In this document: positions 1 through 13,357 of the stretch, piece after piece | Layout: each line of letters starts with the position of its first letter | Position numbering within the stretch: position 1 is the stretch's first letter | NCBI GenBank assembly: GCA_028023455.1 | Contig: JAQFVV010012418.1 | Span: forward strand, 7,001,244-7,065,243 | From: Epiperipatus broadwayi | Taxonomy: Eukaryota > Onychophora > Udeonychophora > Euonychophora > Peripatidae | DNA: 64,000 nucleotides | Direction: 5' to 3' | Notes under the pieces: generated by a model | What the model was told of the DNA's origin: nothing | Database searches by the model: none | The model's input: only the letters and a program-made list of their open reading frames with translations | Program-made: the position numbers and the translations under genes

Positions 1-3000
1 TATTTATTTTTTTTATTATTATTATCTATATTTGTAAATACAGTTTAAACTCTCGGATTTAGTTAAACTTTTAATGCTGTCATTTTTTTTTTCTTTTACA
101 AAATAAATGTTATAAAATCTGTTGAATTGATATAGTCTCTTTGGTTTATTAAATCAATCATTGCATTCACCAATAAAACCAATGCCTTATGCATATGCAC
201 ACACACACAGATTTTAGGTAAATGCATTTCACTAATCGTGATTTTTATGAAGTAGTATTGTTATAAGTCTGTATAGGTACATCCCTGTAATAGAGTCAAA
301 GGCGAATTCTCTGAGTTCGAATACTGCGGCATTACAGAAACGAAAGAGAGGGTGAGATGTGGATGAACTGAACCAAATTGCATCTAGATTTAATAAATGA
401 GTGTTGAGCTGGTCTATTGGAGATGGATGCAATCATGTGCTTCATCACGTTGTCTCCAATATTCTACTGAAGACCTAGGTTCGACCATAGTTAGATGCGA
501 CCCTCTCTTCCAACGTCATCGTCCGGATTATTACAGTATAAATAAGCATTTGTGTTATATATATATATGCACACTGAAAAGTATACTGTGCACTTGCAGT
601 TCAATAAACAACATGCATTCAATTCTATTCAATGTTTATCAACAAAAGATGAGATATTGTTCACTATATAGATTGAATGTGTGAGAAGGCTTGAAACAAA
701 ATATACCAAAGTTCACAGATTCACTGTATTACAATTTTGAATTAATAATTAAAAAAAAAAAAAATTTAATTAAAAAATTCTCAAAAAAAAAAATAACATT
801 ATAACTTTTATATCAATAAAACAATACTAGAAAACATCCAAATACTGAAATTTAATTGCTTATGAAGTTTCTTTTTTCTATAAAACAATAAAATTAAATT
901 TTATAGTAATAGTAACCCAACTCTAAAGACTTTTACTTTACACCTGTTTTTTTTAAATTAAAATTTTCAAATGTCAAAAAATATGATTCTCTTGAGATCT
1001 TTATGATAATTATTAGTATTAATTTTCTGATTTATTTTTGTGTTTCAGTAAATATTACAATAATCTTTTTTTTTTTTTAAAAAAAAAAAATTAAGAAAAT
1101 GCATGCATTTAATAATTTTCTCGAAAAGAGTTGTGTTAATTCCAAAACGTTTATTAGCAACAAACACAACAATGGTCAGGCAATAAGAGAATATTTGTTT
1201 CTTATCTCAAATAATTGTCTATATTTTGTAGCACAGTTTTGACTGCCAAGATTTTTAATCATTTTTTCTCAGTGATGAAAGTTTATTCATCAAAAAAAGG
1301 TACAAATATAGTTAAATAAGAGGTTTACAAAGAATGGTAAAAACGAAATTCTGGAGCAACATAGTGAAGGGGGAAGGATACATATGAAAAGGGAAAGGGA
1401 TGTTGAAAAGGTTTGTATTAACCATTAAAGACAAATGAATGTTACAATTAGGAATTATTTGTAAAGTCTAGAAATCAAATATGAATAGTCTTTTAGGAGT
1501 ACAATATTGGGCAAGTTGAGAAATAGGAAAACATTTGGAGATAACATAAAATATGGACTAAATCAATCTACTGTTCAGTTCTTCCAAATGGCCTTGAATA
1601 TCTTCACAAGAGAGCAATCCTGAATACTTTGGAAAAATTATGGAAACCCTATGGAGAGCAAGAGAAAAAAAATCCAAGCTTCAAAATGTCTCTACTGAAA
1701 ACTATTCTAATCCATCATGAAAATCACATGAACAGCAAAGGGCCAGCCCTATCAATAGCAACATTGGAAGTAATAAAATTAAATAAGGTGCATCACTTGC
1801 AATTAGAATTATGAGGCCAAACTGCAACCTATTTTGCAATAATACATGGATAAAATCACTCATAATGATAACATTAAAGTATCACCATAAATAACATTAT
1901 TTTTTCTATCTTGTGAATGAGAAAAACCAACGTTGGTAACGATCACCACAGCGCCCTCATCCCGGACCCCTCCCTCAAAAGAACTAGAATTTAGACCCCT
2001 GGGAGTCCTCCCAACAACTGGACCCCTCATTCATTCAAAAAAATTAAGTGAAATGAAAATTTTCATTAAAAGGTAAAATTTCTGTAGAAATCGTTTGTAA
2101 TTTCAGTGGCTGTCATATATTTACATAGCGTTTTTATAAAAGTTGAAATCATGCTTACTTGTGATTACATTGTTGATATAGCTTGTATATGAAAAGAGAG
2201 CTAAAAAACTCCTCTTTTTAATAGGGATAGTTTTAGAGAAATTTAATTCCCTGAACTAGAAAAAAGGGAACGAAACAGGGAACCAGAAACAGTGTTAACT
2301 GGAGTCATTGGCTCCCTCTAGTGGACTGACTTGATATTTAAGCATTTTCTTCAAACAAATGAATGCATATACTATAATATTTTCCAATAAAGTTAATAAT
2401 AAACTCATATAGTTGTGATAAAAAATAAAAACCATTAAATTAATGTTAATATGATTAATATATAAATAAATGTCTCAAATTGTTTGTTTTCTAAATAACT
2501 GATACTAGACAACAATTTTCTATATATTCAATTGTAATAGTTAAATACATATTATGGATTTTTTTTCCCCATGAGCTAAGGACCTTTTATGAGAGGGAAA
2601 ATTAGTTAGTTTTGATTTTTCTCTTTAAATATATATAACATGTATAATTTTATTAAGTATAATTTTTCTTTTTTTTATTTTATTATTTCACACTATTCCT
2701 GGATATATTTGATAGTCATTTTCTAGCTCCAGGGTTTGTCTGTCTTTCTCCAATTTTCCAATTGCCTGGACCTTACTGTACAATGTTAATGTTTACTTTA
2801 TTAAGTTAGTTTTATATTTTTTTAGTTGAAATACATTTATTTTAAATAGTGATATTAGTTTTTAGTTTTTCTACAATAATTATTAAAATTGTTCTCCCCC
2901 CCCTCTCTGTAATACAAGTATAATGCATTAATTTTGCTTTTACATCATTAAGATGCACATCAGAACAATGGATATTTAATCTTTTTCTACACACACATAT

Positions 3001-3831
3001 ATATACATTGTATTTGATTATTATAGAACTTAAATTTTATTATACATCACTATTTATATATAAAAAATTATTTACAATTAAAAAAAACCCAAAAATCTTT
3101 GGAATATAAGCACTAATCTAATTTAGTTACTCTACTTCAGCGCCATCTATTATAAGATTTTATTACTAAACGTAGGCTAGTTTCATATTTTAATGCAATT
3201 TGAGTTTTTAAAAGAACAAGTGCTGACTAATACACAAACAAGATTATTATTTTAATAGTTAAATTCTAATTATATTTTGAAAACCTAAATGCTTTTTTTT
3301 TTAAGTAATCACTTCCCAATGCTAACACATTTGCAAAGTTTCAAATTAAAATAAAAAGCAATTCATGGTATTTTTTTTTTTTTTGTACAAAAGTGAGATT
3401 TAAAATTATTATTTTGCAATATATTTTTTCTAACATTTTTTTTTTAACAAATACAATTTGTAAACTAGTAAGCAATTAATTTTTTTTTTGGCCAAACAAA
3501 TTTATATAAAAAGCTTTACAACTTATCCAAGAAAAGTGATGGAAGTGGGCAACAATGAAACATTTGATTAACTAATTGAATAGGTTTTGACTGCCACTTT
3601 AATGTTTGAATACTGTGCAACTTTCTGAATAGCTGAACATTTAATATTTATTTGTTGTAACTTACTCATTTAATGAGAATTGTATTATTTTTTAATATTT
3701 TTTTGAAAACATAATAATCTAATAAAATAAAAAGATATGCATATACATTGTTTATATATATAAATACTCGAAGTACAATTTATTAATTTCAAAATTTCTA
3801 GTTGATGTAATTATAATATAGAAAACATTAC
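1..3831 (-). other. Integrin beta intron downstream of exon G (incomplete)
   Basis: No exon-like cysteine-rich reading frame is seen here. It is AT-rich with long A and T runs. Two B-box-like strings (GAGTTCGAATACTG near 314 and AGGTTCGACCATAG near 478) suggest a decayed tRNA-type SINE at about 280-545. The 1,140-1,850 stretch is somewhat more GC-rich with broken reading frames that I cannot identify. Short GC-rich patches at 1,930-2,030 and 2,250-2,330 are unexplained. A dispersed repeat copy at 2,999-3,367 is listed separately. Confidence 0.6.
2999..3367 (+). repeat. Dispersed repeat family 1, copy 1
   Basis: A stretch of about 370 bp that recurs in the same orientation at 35,317-35,689 with few differences, mostly small indels in A runs and a handful of substitutions. 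It starts near ATACATTGTATTTGATT and ends at GCAATTCATG. It has no obvious terminal inverted repeats, coding frame or target duplication. It could be a short interspersed element or a duplicated intron fragment. Confidence 0.75.
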
Positions 3832-3987
3832 CCTTCTTCCTTCTTTTTCACAGTCACATTGACAAAGTAATTCCACTTCAATAAAAAGATCTTCCTTTAA
3901 TCCTACAGGTGATATAATAATATTGTGATTTCTTTCTTTGGGATTTTTAGGGCAGGTATCTATGGAAAAGGTTACGGTGAATGACAC
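3832..3987 (-). CDS. ITGB: Integrin beta, internal exon G (end of hybrid domain, start of I-EGF1)
   Basis: A 52-codon exon. It starts VSFTVTFSIDTCPKNP, contains NIIISPVGLKEDLFIEVEL and ends LLCQCDCEKEGRR. The T-C-P-K and I-x-P-V-G-L words are the hybrid/PSI return strand. The C-x-C-x-C run opens the cysteine-rich I-EGF stalk. The acceptor TTATAG ends at 3,988; the donor GTAATG at 3,831 is weaker than the others. The end is phase 0. The following EGF exons are not visible down to position 1. Confidence 0.93.
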
Positions 3988-4163
3988 CTATAATAAATAT
4001 ACATAGAAAAACATAAACAAACACAAAATTGTTAAATTACATTCAAATATTCTAATATATACACATTAAAACAAATTTTATTAAGAAAATGACAAATAAT
4101 TTTTAACAATAGAAAAATCATAAAATTATCCAACAAATTGGGAAATTAATTAATTAATCTATT

Positions 4164-5214
4164 CATCAGCATCATCATTAATAACCATTATCAATCCAAT
4201 GCAGGATGAAGGTCTCTCCAAGTTCAATCCATCTTCTCCAAATCACCCCTGCACACTTTCTTATTTCATCCATCCATCTCACATGTGGTCTCTTTCTGGG
4301 TCTTTTACAATCTTTTGGAATCCAGTTTAAAATTTCAATTGTCCATCTATTATCATCTCTTCTAGCAATATGTCCAGCCCAACTCCACTTCAGTCTTTTA
4401 ATTTTTTCAATGAGGTCAGTAACACCTGCTTGTTCTCTTACACATATATTGTGTTTTCGATCTCTTCTTGTTATTCCCAACATGCATCTTTCCATACTTC
4501 TTTGAGTGGTTTGAAGTCTCTGTATTGCTCTTCTATTAAGTGTCTAAGTCTCAGATCCATAAGTAAAAACTGGTAAAACACATAGGCATATTTCCTTTTA
4601 GTATCAAGTTATTTCTACCAAAAGCACTCCAACCAAGTTTAATTCTATGATTAATTTCATCCACTATGTTTCCACCTGTATTAATATTCCGACCAAGATA
4701 TTTGTAACTATTAACTTCTTCTAACTCACCATAATCAATCTTTATTTTCATATTTTGATAAAATCCATTAAACATTACTTTAGTCTTTTTAACATTTATC
4801 TTTAGTCCTACTTTCATCTGATAACTCTTGCAACATTTCCTGCAGCTCTAAAGCACTATCTGCAAAAACAACTACATCATCTGCAAAATCTAAATGACTT
4901 AAATAATTTCCATTTACTTTCACTCCTTTAGTTTCCCATTTTAATCCACAAAATACTTCTTGCAGCACTGCTGTAAAAAGTTTTGGAGATATTGAGTCAC
5001 CCTGTCTTACACCCTTCTCAATGTTGACTTTCCTAGTATCATTATGTAATCTAACTGTTGCTGTTGCATTTTTATAAATATTCTTTAAAAAATGACAATA
5101 TCCTGGATCTATACCTTGATGATCCAATGCTTTAATCACTGAAGAAATGTTTATAGAATCAAATGCCTTTTCATAATCTACAAATCCAAAGCATAATGGC
5201 AACTCATATTCATT
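4164..5214 (-). pseudogene. RTE reverse transcriptase, C-terminal part (not inverted)
   Basis: The reading frame contains LCFGFVDYEKAFDSI (RT block with the first catalytic aspartate), EKGVRQGDSISPKLF, and LDFADDVVVFADS with the catalytic F-A-D-D. After a frame break near 4,800, YKYLGRNINTGGNIVDEI follows. After another break near 4,500 come RDRKHNICVREQAGVTDLI and LKWSWAGHIARRDDNRW, the typical RTE C-terminal block, ending DNGY and stop near 4,178. The RT core looks fairly well kept, but the whole is broken by at least two frameshifts and lacks the endonuclease domain. Confidence 0.9.
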
Positions 5215-5374
5215 TTATCAGTTTTATACAAAATTTTTACTAAGCTAATTACAACTCGTCTACAGAGAACATTGGATTTCCACCAACCAAGAGAACAAGC
5301 TGGATTTAAAAGTGGTTTTAGTACAGTAGATCATATTCAGGTATTGAGAGAAGTTATAGAAAGGACAAATGAAT
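5215..5374 (+). pseudogene. RTE reverse transcriptase, inverted 5' segment
   Basis: This lies on the opposite strand from the rest of the element. It reads LSVLYKIFTKLITTRLQ, then REQAGFKSGFSTVDHIQ, then LREVIERTNE. These are the RT blocks that come immediately before the segment encoded on the minus strand from 5,214. The last seven bases, AATGAAT, also begin the minus-strand segment, so the two pieces overlap by 7 nt in element coordinates. Confidence 0.9.
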
Positions 5375-5877
5375 ATTAATCTATTAAAGACTGTAAGTTA
5401 TAATTTCAATTAAAAAATTGAGAAATATATTAATCTTCTCACAATAATTTCTGCTATGTTCGGACTTGCAATACAATTAATTCAATCATAATTATTTCTA
5501 AGAGTATGAATGAGGTGACATATTATAAATAAAGAAGATGCTCAGAGCAGTATAAAGCTAATAAAATGCATTTAGTATCTTGCAATAATAAAAAATATTA
5601 GCTATACATATTAATGATCTAGCTAGAGGAAGAGTATGAAGATGATATTAGCAAAAAAATGATATGATGAACTGACTTAAAATAACATATCGTCCAGACA
5701 TAGCTAGTTCTTTTTTTTTTTTTAATCATGTGAACCTCCCTAACGAGAACAACTGTTGAAATTAATAATTTCATTTCAATAATAATATATTTCAAAATAT
5801 ACAAATAACAAAAATAAAAATTATATTAAAAAAATGTTAAATTATGTACAGATTAAAAAAAAAACACAACAACTTAC

Positions 5878-5929
5878 TGTTGAACCGACTTTTAAACCTT
5901 CACAAGTGTTGGTCACTTCCATTTTATTC
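5878..5929 (-). CDS. ITGB: Integrin beta, internal exon F (hybrid domain)
   Basis: A 52-bp exon, too short to be found by length alone, accepted because its phase and sequence fit. Its first base completes the glycine split from exon E; it then reads NKMEVTNTCEGLKVGST. The N-x-C-x-G/N-L-K-x-G pattern is the hybrid-domain strand seen in integrin beta subunits. The TTTCAG acceptor ends at 5,930 and a GTAAGT donor starts at 5,877. It ends in phase 0 and exon G continues with VSFTV. Confidence 0.9.
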
Positions 5930-6679
5930 CTGAAACAGTAAAAAATAACAGTGTTTAAAAATATCAATATATATAAATACAATAGAAACTGTTTTCAAAT
6001 GATTCAGAAACTTATAAATAAAATTTTGGAAGGATAATAATAGGCTCAATGATTTAATGTAAACATTTTGAAAACTCCCCCCCCCCCCCAAATCAAATTT
6101 TTAAATATAAAAAAATAATTTAAATAGACAAAATATTTACATACTGTAGTCCATATCATAAGATCTATGATAACTATAAAGCAAGAACACCAGGAAAAAG
6201 GTTGAATTTCATTATACAGCAAATACATTTTGATTACTCCTATTTTAAATATTCTATTTTAAATACATAATGTGTCCAGATGATTAGTTCTCACATATGT
6301 TGTTTAACAATATAATTTAGTTATTCATCACAAAAATTTTAAGATAGCTGTTGTGTATTCCGTAAAATATTAAAGAATGTTTCATCTTTAATTTTAAATA
6401 ATAAATCGTTGTAAAAAAATGTTTTGCAATTAAACATAGTTAAAACAAACATGAACGCATATATATATATTGATTAATAAAACTGAGTTTACAAATCATC
6501 TTATGAGGGAAGGAATTCATAAATTTTAATTAATATAAAACTTTGTAGATAGGGAAATAAATACCCAAGAAAGTAATGAATTGTGTTATTAAAGATAAGG
6601 AATTATTTGTATGATAACAAACTAATAATTCAACCCAATTAAACACCAAGAATTTACTCCAGAAAAGATAAGAGAAATG

Positions 6680-7133
6680 AAGGAGATGATATAAAAAGCT
6701 AGACAAAAAGGACTGATTGCTTTTTCTGTTGTTGCTGCTATTAGTAGTGCGTCCGCGAGCGGAAGAGCAGTAGATCATCATCAAAGAAGTTTTTTCTGAG
6801 GATCTCGGCTCCTCGAAGGTCATTAAGCCGATTAATGTTCTAAACAGACAGCCCCGGTCTTATTATTATTTTGAAATGCCTCAAGAGGATTGTATATCAA
6901 GGCCTATAGACGGTAGTGAAGGTAAAGTGATTAATAGCTTTTCCTTAATTGTGTAAATAGTATTTGCTGCCAAATAATTAACCGGGGACTTACGCTCTAT
7001 CAATTTCAAATTGTATACTCGCATTAAAGATCAGTGGAGTAGTATTTATTTTCTTCCAAATTTATATATAAATTACTATTGCTTCAAATATTACTGTTAT
7101 TTTGTTGAGTTCTTTATTGTGTATTTGTTCGCT
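6680..7133 (+). mobile_element. Probable solo LTR (Gypsy-like), TATA to end
   Basis: TATAAAAAGCTAG at about 6,690 resembles a core promoter. It is followed about 105 bases later by AGGATCTCGGCTCCT (6,799-6,813). The same two landmarks at the same spacing occur on the minus strand at 28.13 and 28.02 kb, next to the Gypsy pol relic. TGGTCGCCCAG at about 7,134 could be a primer-binding site just after the LTR end. The left boundary was not found. Confidence 0.45.
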
Positions 7134-9831
7134 GGTCGCCCAGTCTTAGTTGGGGACACAATATATTCGAATATAGACACTCCAAATATCATTAAATAAA
7201 TCAATGAATAATATAACAAATAAATCAATAAATGGGAAAATATAATTAATAGCGAAAAATTATTGATACACACAAACATAGTATATACAGTTCACTTAAG
7301 GTTAATTTATCAACTGGCTGCTTTCTGGATTGTTTCCCCCAGCCTTAGTTTACAAACACTTTGGCTCCGTTCAACTGTTGCTCATGTTCATGCTGGCTTC
7401 TCGCTAGAGCGCTGCACCAAAAGCTTCTTTAAGCTACTGTCCGTTAAATCTCCAACAGTTCACTTGGTAAATCCACTGGAATGAGAACGATGCACTTTGC
7501 TGCACCCACTATTTATCCTCCTAGTTTGGTCTCCGACAATCCAGGATTCATCTTTTATTGTTATCAATCTTGTTTTCCTCTTTGCGTTTTTAATTAGTAG
7601 GTTCAACTTCTACTGTATCAAGAAATATTTGTAATTAGCAAATATTTCTTGGCATTTACCAAATGCAATTTTCTTAACACAGATTACATAAATATTTTCC
7701 ATTGCTACATTCTATCCAAATTTAATCATTAATTAAACTCTTACCAGTTAGCAATTTAAAAATATATTTCTCCAATATATTTTCCTTACTTCTTCTCGAG
7801 TCCAAAAGATTTATTATTGAATTTCAATGAATGTATTTTTACAAACACAACACTTGCCTGTCCAAATCATGCATTAAAACATGAAATGTGACAGAAGTGT
7901 GTCATACCTTAACTCATGATGAAACAATATATTAACATTAAGTTTTGTTTTAAATAGGGCAAAACTTTTAATAAAATATTGGAAATGATTTAAACTGTGT
8001 AGGCAGTCAAGCCCATGAAATGCAACAATGTTTTTAAATAGTTTGCAAGATTTCATGATAGCGAAGAGAGCACTGAAAATGAATAAAGATATGAAACACA
8101 ATTATATTTCATATCATAACTTGTAAATCAGACATATTATAAATCTTAAAATTTTGTGGCAAATAACTAATCTATTTTGCTACATAAAATATGCATTAAT
8201 TCAGACATAGCATATCAAACAGCTTGGAGAAAGAATCAGTTATCTTTTCACTGGATACACTTTGTATATCATGAACTATTGATTAGTGAGTATGGCTTTG
8301 GCAAACCTGAGATTATACAATTAGGAATAATCTCCTTTATTTACTGATTATGTTTCTAGTCTTATATTAAAATCTATACTGAGTTTTAATTTAAATTCTC
8401 TAACAATTTTTCAGTAGAAGATCTGTATCTTTTATTTCAGCCATTTGTTTTGTTTATTTCTCCTAAATGATCTATTATTAATATATATATTGTACCCTTC
8501 CCATTTGTATTTGGTTGGATTTACACTATTTTTACAAAATATTTTTTTTCTTATTACTAACGAGATTTATTTATGAACGAAAGCTTTAATTGACCGAGAT
8601 AGACTTATAGTAGCCATAGACCTGGAGGCAAGTTATTTTAAAACTTCATCTTCCAAAAAGAAACAAACAAAAAAAACCAATAAACATAATGATATATATA
8701 TATAGATACTCAGCCTTAGTTTCTCATAATTACTAATTAATATTTCCTGAACAATATATTTATGGACATCGGCATTTTCCAACTCCAAGCGCCAATCCTA
8801 TGCTTACATAAAAATTATATTGAAGGATTAGTGAGAGTAATATTAGCTTATTAATGAATGTCTGGCCAATAGCTAGCTCACTCAAGGAGGATAATACTTA
8901 GACTGACAGAGACGTGTTAATTTAAAGTAGTTTGCATTAAATTATTTAACAAAAAGCATACATACGTTTTAACTAAATTAATAACTATAAAATAAAAAAC
9001 AGAAATAATGGTTTTCAATTCTTTAATAAAAATATAGGCATATATATGTCTTTGACAATCAGAAATTGTTATTTACTACAGAGATTAAATATTTTATCTT
9101 TAATATAGTTTATATGACTTAATATAAAGAAATTACAAACTATAAATATAAGCTTGATAATTCACATGGTTTTAAATGAGAAATAACCTATATATTACCA
9201 CTGGGTCCTGGGGAAATTAGATTGTTCACACTCATGAAGTAAGCTTACTTAGTAAACACCATGGCTATAGAGAATATCCAGATAGAATTGTCTTTGCTTT
9301 TAAAACTTCTGATGAAACGAGATGATGAATCAGAATACTTGATGAGATGAATGTGTATGGATGTGGATTTTAGCTTTAAACAGTAACAGAATCATATAGC
9401 ATCTTTTGTTTCCTTCATGAAGCAGTGGGATAAAAGCCCAGCACGTTTAGGCCCTTTACCCCAACATATTCATGTTAGCTGGCATATCTATTTTCTTCCA
9501 ATATCATAAGTTAATTATCTCGAATATTAATTAATATGCAGCAGTTAAAAGATCAGCATAAAAACTAAATCCGGTCTCCTGATTTTCTTCTATTTATATA
9601 TATATTTTTTCCAGAAAGTTGTATCTCCTTTTTCTGAAGCAATACTTCACACAACTCCTCAAAATGTTCAATATTTTTTTTACTCTTACTTAGCCTGTAT
9701 GATCTCATTAGTCCAGAACACCGCTGTCTCAGGTCCGGCTTCTTTTGTCTTATTTCTTTTTACAAAAAAAATCTTTTAGCAAGTTTTTTTTTTTTATCTT
9801 AATATTTCGTTAGAAACTTTTAAAAATAACC

Positions 9832-10996
9832 TTACACAATACATATGGTAAAAGCATTCTATAGATAACATTTGTTTCTTTTCTGGTCATTTACATATTT
9901 TATTTTTATTAAATAAAATAAAATTATATACACACAAAAAAATATATACATTGTATGCTTTTTCCAGAACATTATTTTTACACATCTGATTATATACTAA
10001 ATATATATACACAGACTCGATTAAACAAATGAGCACAAAATCTCCCCACATTTGCATATATGTGTGGCTATCTAGAATCCTTTCAACTTGTAACAGAATT
10101 CAAACCTGATTCCTGTTACAATAGCCCCCCCCCCCATTCAGAAGCCTTCAAACACGGTCTACATGTTTGGATAGCCCAAACTTAAGCCAAAATATATATA
10201 TTTAATTTTTTCCTTTCCCTTTTTTTTAAAATGATGAATACTCATTTTATACTATTTCTTTTTATTTGTCTCTGCATTATGGTGTGGGTTTCGGTGACTG
10301 GCCGTTATAAGACCCTTTGATTTCTTGCCCGGTATCTACCCAAAAAACATTATTTCCCTGATGGCAGATGATTGAAAAAGGACGTTCATATAATTTGCAA
10401 AACTTCTGTATATAATCTTGCCAGGATCAATCATATGTGGCATCCTGACCATGATTCGGTCTCGTAATCTGAACTTATGGGGATTACCTATTGGCCTTTT
10501 ATTCCTTCTTTGGCTCATTCTATGTAGAGACTGTGATGCCCAGGGATTTTCTTGATCGATGAAAGGTTCTTCCATCCCCGATAAGTGTTTTAATTAGTCT
10601 TGGAAACGTGCCACCCAAAATGCAAACGTAGAGGAACAAAACCAATTGACTCATTTATGGAACAATTTACATAATTCATGATCTGCTGTGTGCTTGACCT
10701 AACCCATGATTTGTATTGATATATGTATAAAATAAACACCCTAACTTTACACAATACATATGGTAAAAGCATTCTGCAGATAAAATTTGTTTCATTTCTC
10801 GTTATTATATTCTAACATATATATACACATATTCTATTAAACAAATGAGCTTAAAACCTTATGCCTATCTTAGCTAATTTATTCAATCATTTTGACTCAA
10901 TCAAATATATGCATTTGATTACCACATCTGCATATACATGTGGCTATCTAGAATCCCTTCAACTTGTAACAGGTTTCAAACCTAGTTCCCGTTACA
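9832..10996 (-). mobile_element. Collapsed Ty3/Gypsy-like element with two LTRs
   Basis: Two direct repeats (9,832-10,120 and 10,747-10,996) bracket about 630 bp. On the minus strand both LTRs begin TGTAAC and end near ATTGTGTAA, and share the words CATATGTATTGTGTAA and GCTTTTACC. A G run (about 13) at 10,126-10,138 (minus strand) lies just before the downstream LTR, where a polypurine tract belongs. The only coding remnant is the integrase tail at 10,336-10,575. Most of gag-pol is deleted. No clear target duplication was seen. Confidence 0.7.
10336..10575 (-). pseudogene. Gypsy integrase C-terminal remnant
   Basis: A 79-codon frame containing FRLRDRIMVRMPHMIDPGKI and then YRSFANYMNVLF. This resembles the C-terminal tail of Ty3/Gypsy integrases, where F-x-V-G-D-x-V-M-V-R-M-P precedes a G-P-Y-x-I block. 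The remainder of pol is missing. Assignment rests on motif memory and on the flanking LTRs. Confidence 0.55.
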
Positions 10997-13357
10997 ATAT
11001 ATAAAGACAAAATGAAATTGATAATAACTGTTGCAATTATGACAAATGCAAGACATTATTTCAATCTATAAGGATGAAAGCAATTACAAACTTCTATTAA
11101 ATAATCAGTTAAAATTTTTATGAATAGACTATTACGTTAATGGTCCTTAATATTATTATTACTAATAATAATAATATCAAAATCCATACATGTTTATTCA
11201 AAGCTTTAGCTACATTTATTTTCTAGCAAACAGTTTTCTCTTCTTTTTGGAATATAATTTCATAAAGGTAGAATTAAGATTCCACTAATATATTTAGTAA
11301 TTAATAAAATAAGCAAAATAGGAAAATTTAAGTGCCACAGTATATGTTCACTTGATAAGACATACTTATCCAAAGCTGGTAAGTAATCATTATTTTAAAA
11401 AAGACAATTATAAGATAGATATAAAACTGACTGTCTCAAACAAAGACAATTTTGGTAAATCTTAGAAACCTATTTTTATAAAATAAAAGCATCACTGTTT
11501 TATTTTTATTTCGTAAGTAGATATTATTTCTGAATTCAAATGTAACTGTTTAAAATTTAAATTCTGTAGCTCTAAATTAAAATTCTGTGAATCATTACAA
11601 TAAAAAAATTTGCAGTAAAAAAACAACAATCCCATAGTAATTCTTATTAGAGCTAGTATGAAAGATATAAAATGTCTCCAGATCTAAAGACTAATTTCTA
11701 TAAATGAATATCAAAAAAATTTCTCAATTAAAGTGAAAGTTAAACAAAAGAAAAATGGAACAGTGATATATTTTAAACAATGATTTTGTCAAAGTTTAAG
11801 AACATCATACATGCCAAAAAAATTAACAAATTCTTCCTTAATCAAATTAGCATAATAATTAAAATTGACTATATAGTATTTCAGACATATTTTAATGCTA
11901 AGAAAAATGAATACTAAAAGAGAAATTGAATAATCAGCAATGACATAGATAGATTCAATTATTAAAATAGTATCATTATTTTTTTTTTTAAATACAAGCA
12001 TATTGCATATACTTGGAGTTTTTATAAAATCTCAATTACTCTAATTACCAGAAGTCAACAGTTAGTTATAATCTAATTCTAAATAATATACATTACTAAA
12101 TTTTCTGTTGATTTAACATAACCAAAGTAATAATTTAATATAAAGAATAATAATATTGAATACTTTCATTACACACTTAATACAATGCAATTTATTAAAT
12201 TCTTTCAATTTATTAAATTCTTTATTTAAGCAGACAATTTTGACAGATCAATCAGTTGTAAATATTTCAATACTATTATTCACTAGAATTAACAAAGCAA
12301 ATTACGAAAAAATAATGGAAAGAAAAAAAGAAATATTTTTTCATTGAATGTTCTATTATAATTTTTATAAGAAAAATTAAAAAAAAGAATTAAAGATAAC
12401 ATACATGGTTGAAAAATAATATCTGCTATATTGTAAAATTTAATAAAAAATGCTTTTATTTAATTTAATAAGTACTGCACTAAAAAGGAAAATATATATA
12501 TTCTTAACTACAATTTTGCTTATGGGTGACTGACGCGTTTATATCAAGTTATTCACAACAACCAAAACTGTAGATGAAGAAAAACATTTTTTTTCGTTGT
12601 TAGTGTATTACTAGTCAGATTAGAGAAATGCATTTTTTATAAAATATTTTTTAATATTCAGATATTTTGCAACAAAATTTTTGTGATTAATCATATTCAC
12701 ATTTAAAACTGAAAATATAAACAAATAGTTAAAATAAAATTTGCAAGCATTATCAATTATTTATAAGATTTTTCTTTATGGAGGCAACATTACAGAAAAG
12801 CAAGTTTTAGTTAAACAATCTAGAGAAATTAAAATTTCATCCTTCATTTCTTTTTCTTTTAATTAACTGTAAACACTTTTTAGAAAATTAGTCATGAAAT
12901 TCAATGAAAATGTATTTTTAAAAAATATACTGTCAATTTGTGCGTTGCTGAAAATTTACTGAACCACAATCAATACAGTTTGAAATTTGGCCTACCAACT
13001 TTTAGGTTGAACAATCCTGAAATATGCTGTATCACTTCTGCAATGATGAAAGTGATTCTCTGATATACATATCTGGTAGTCATAGAAAAGGCAAATGATA
13101 AAAACTTACTATTTATTGGATAAAAAAAACGACAAAGAACTTGACTAAGTTTTTCTTGAAATAACTTGTTATAACATTTATTTAACATATATATATGAGA
13201 ATAGGTGCAAATCCATCAAAAAATAGATAGAAAAAATGCAAGACTGCAAATTACTTAGTATAAATTACAAAAGAGTAACAAAGATATTATCGTGGAAACA
13301 ATTATTTAGCCACAATTAATTACTAACTAGCAAATGTATTAATGTAGTATATCTTGT

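Larger units (their letters stand above)
4153..5385 (-). mobile_element. RTE-type LINE, 5'-truncated and 5'-inverted, with 11-bp target duplication
   Basis: A non-LTR retrotransposon insertion flanked by the exact 11-bp direct repeat ATTAATCTATT at 4,153-4,163 and 5,375-5,385. The 3' part (5,214 down to 4,164, minus strand) encodes the second half of the reverse transcriptase and the C-terminal region. The 5' part (5,215-5,374) is inverted. The 3' end is GATGATGCTGATG, a simple tail of the kind seen in RTE elements. This layout is that left by twin priming during target-primed reverse transcription. A decayed relative lies at 23.2-24.9 kb. Confidence 0.9.
3988..5877 (-). other. Integrin beta intron between exons F and G
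   Basis: The shortest intron seen (1.9 kb). About two thirds of it is the 5'-inverted RTE insertion at 4,153-5,385. The remainder is AT-rich sequence with no recognisable feature. Confidence 0.8.

Noticed and set aside
1629-1814. 61-codon frame in a somewhat less AT-rich region (1,140-1,850)
   Set aside because: No family resemblance; surrounding frames are full of stops. A phrase FLSDESLF near 1,275 recalls a Tc1-type transposase but is too short and isolated.
4206-4505. 99-codon plus-strand frame
   Set aside because: It is the antisense shadow of the RTE C-terminal coding segment on the minus strand.
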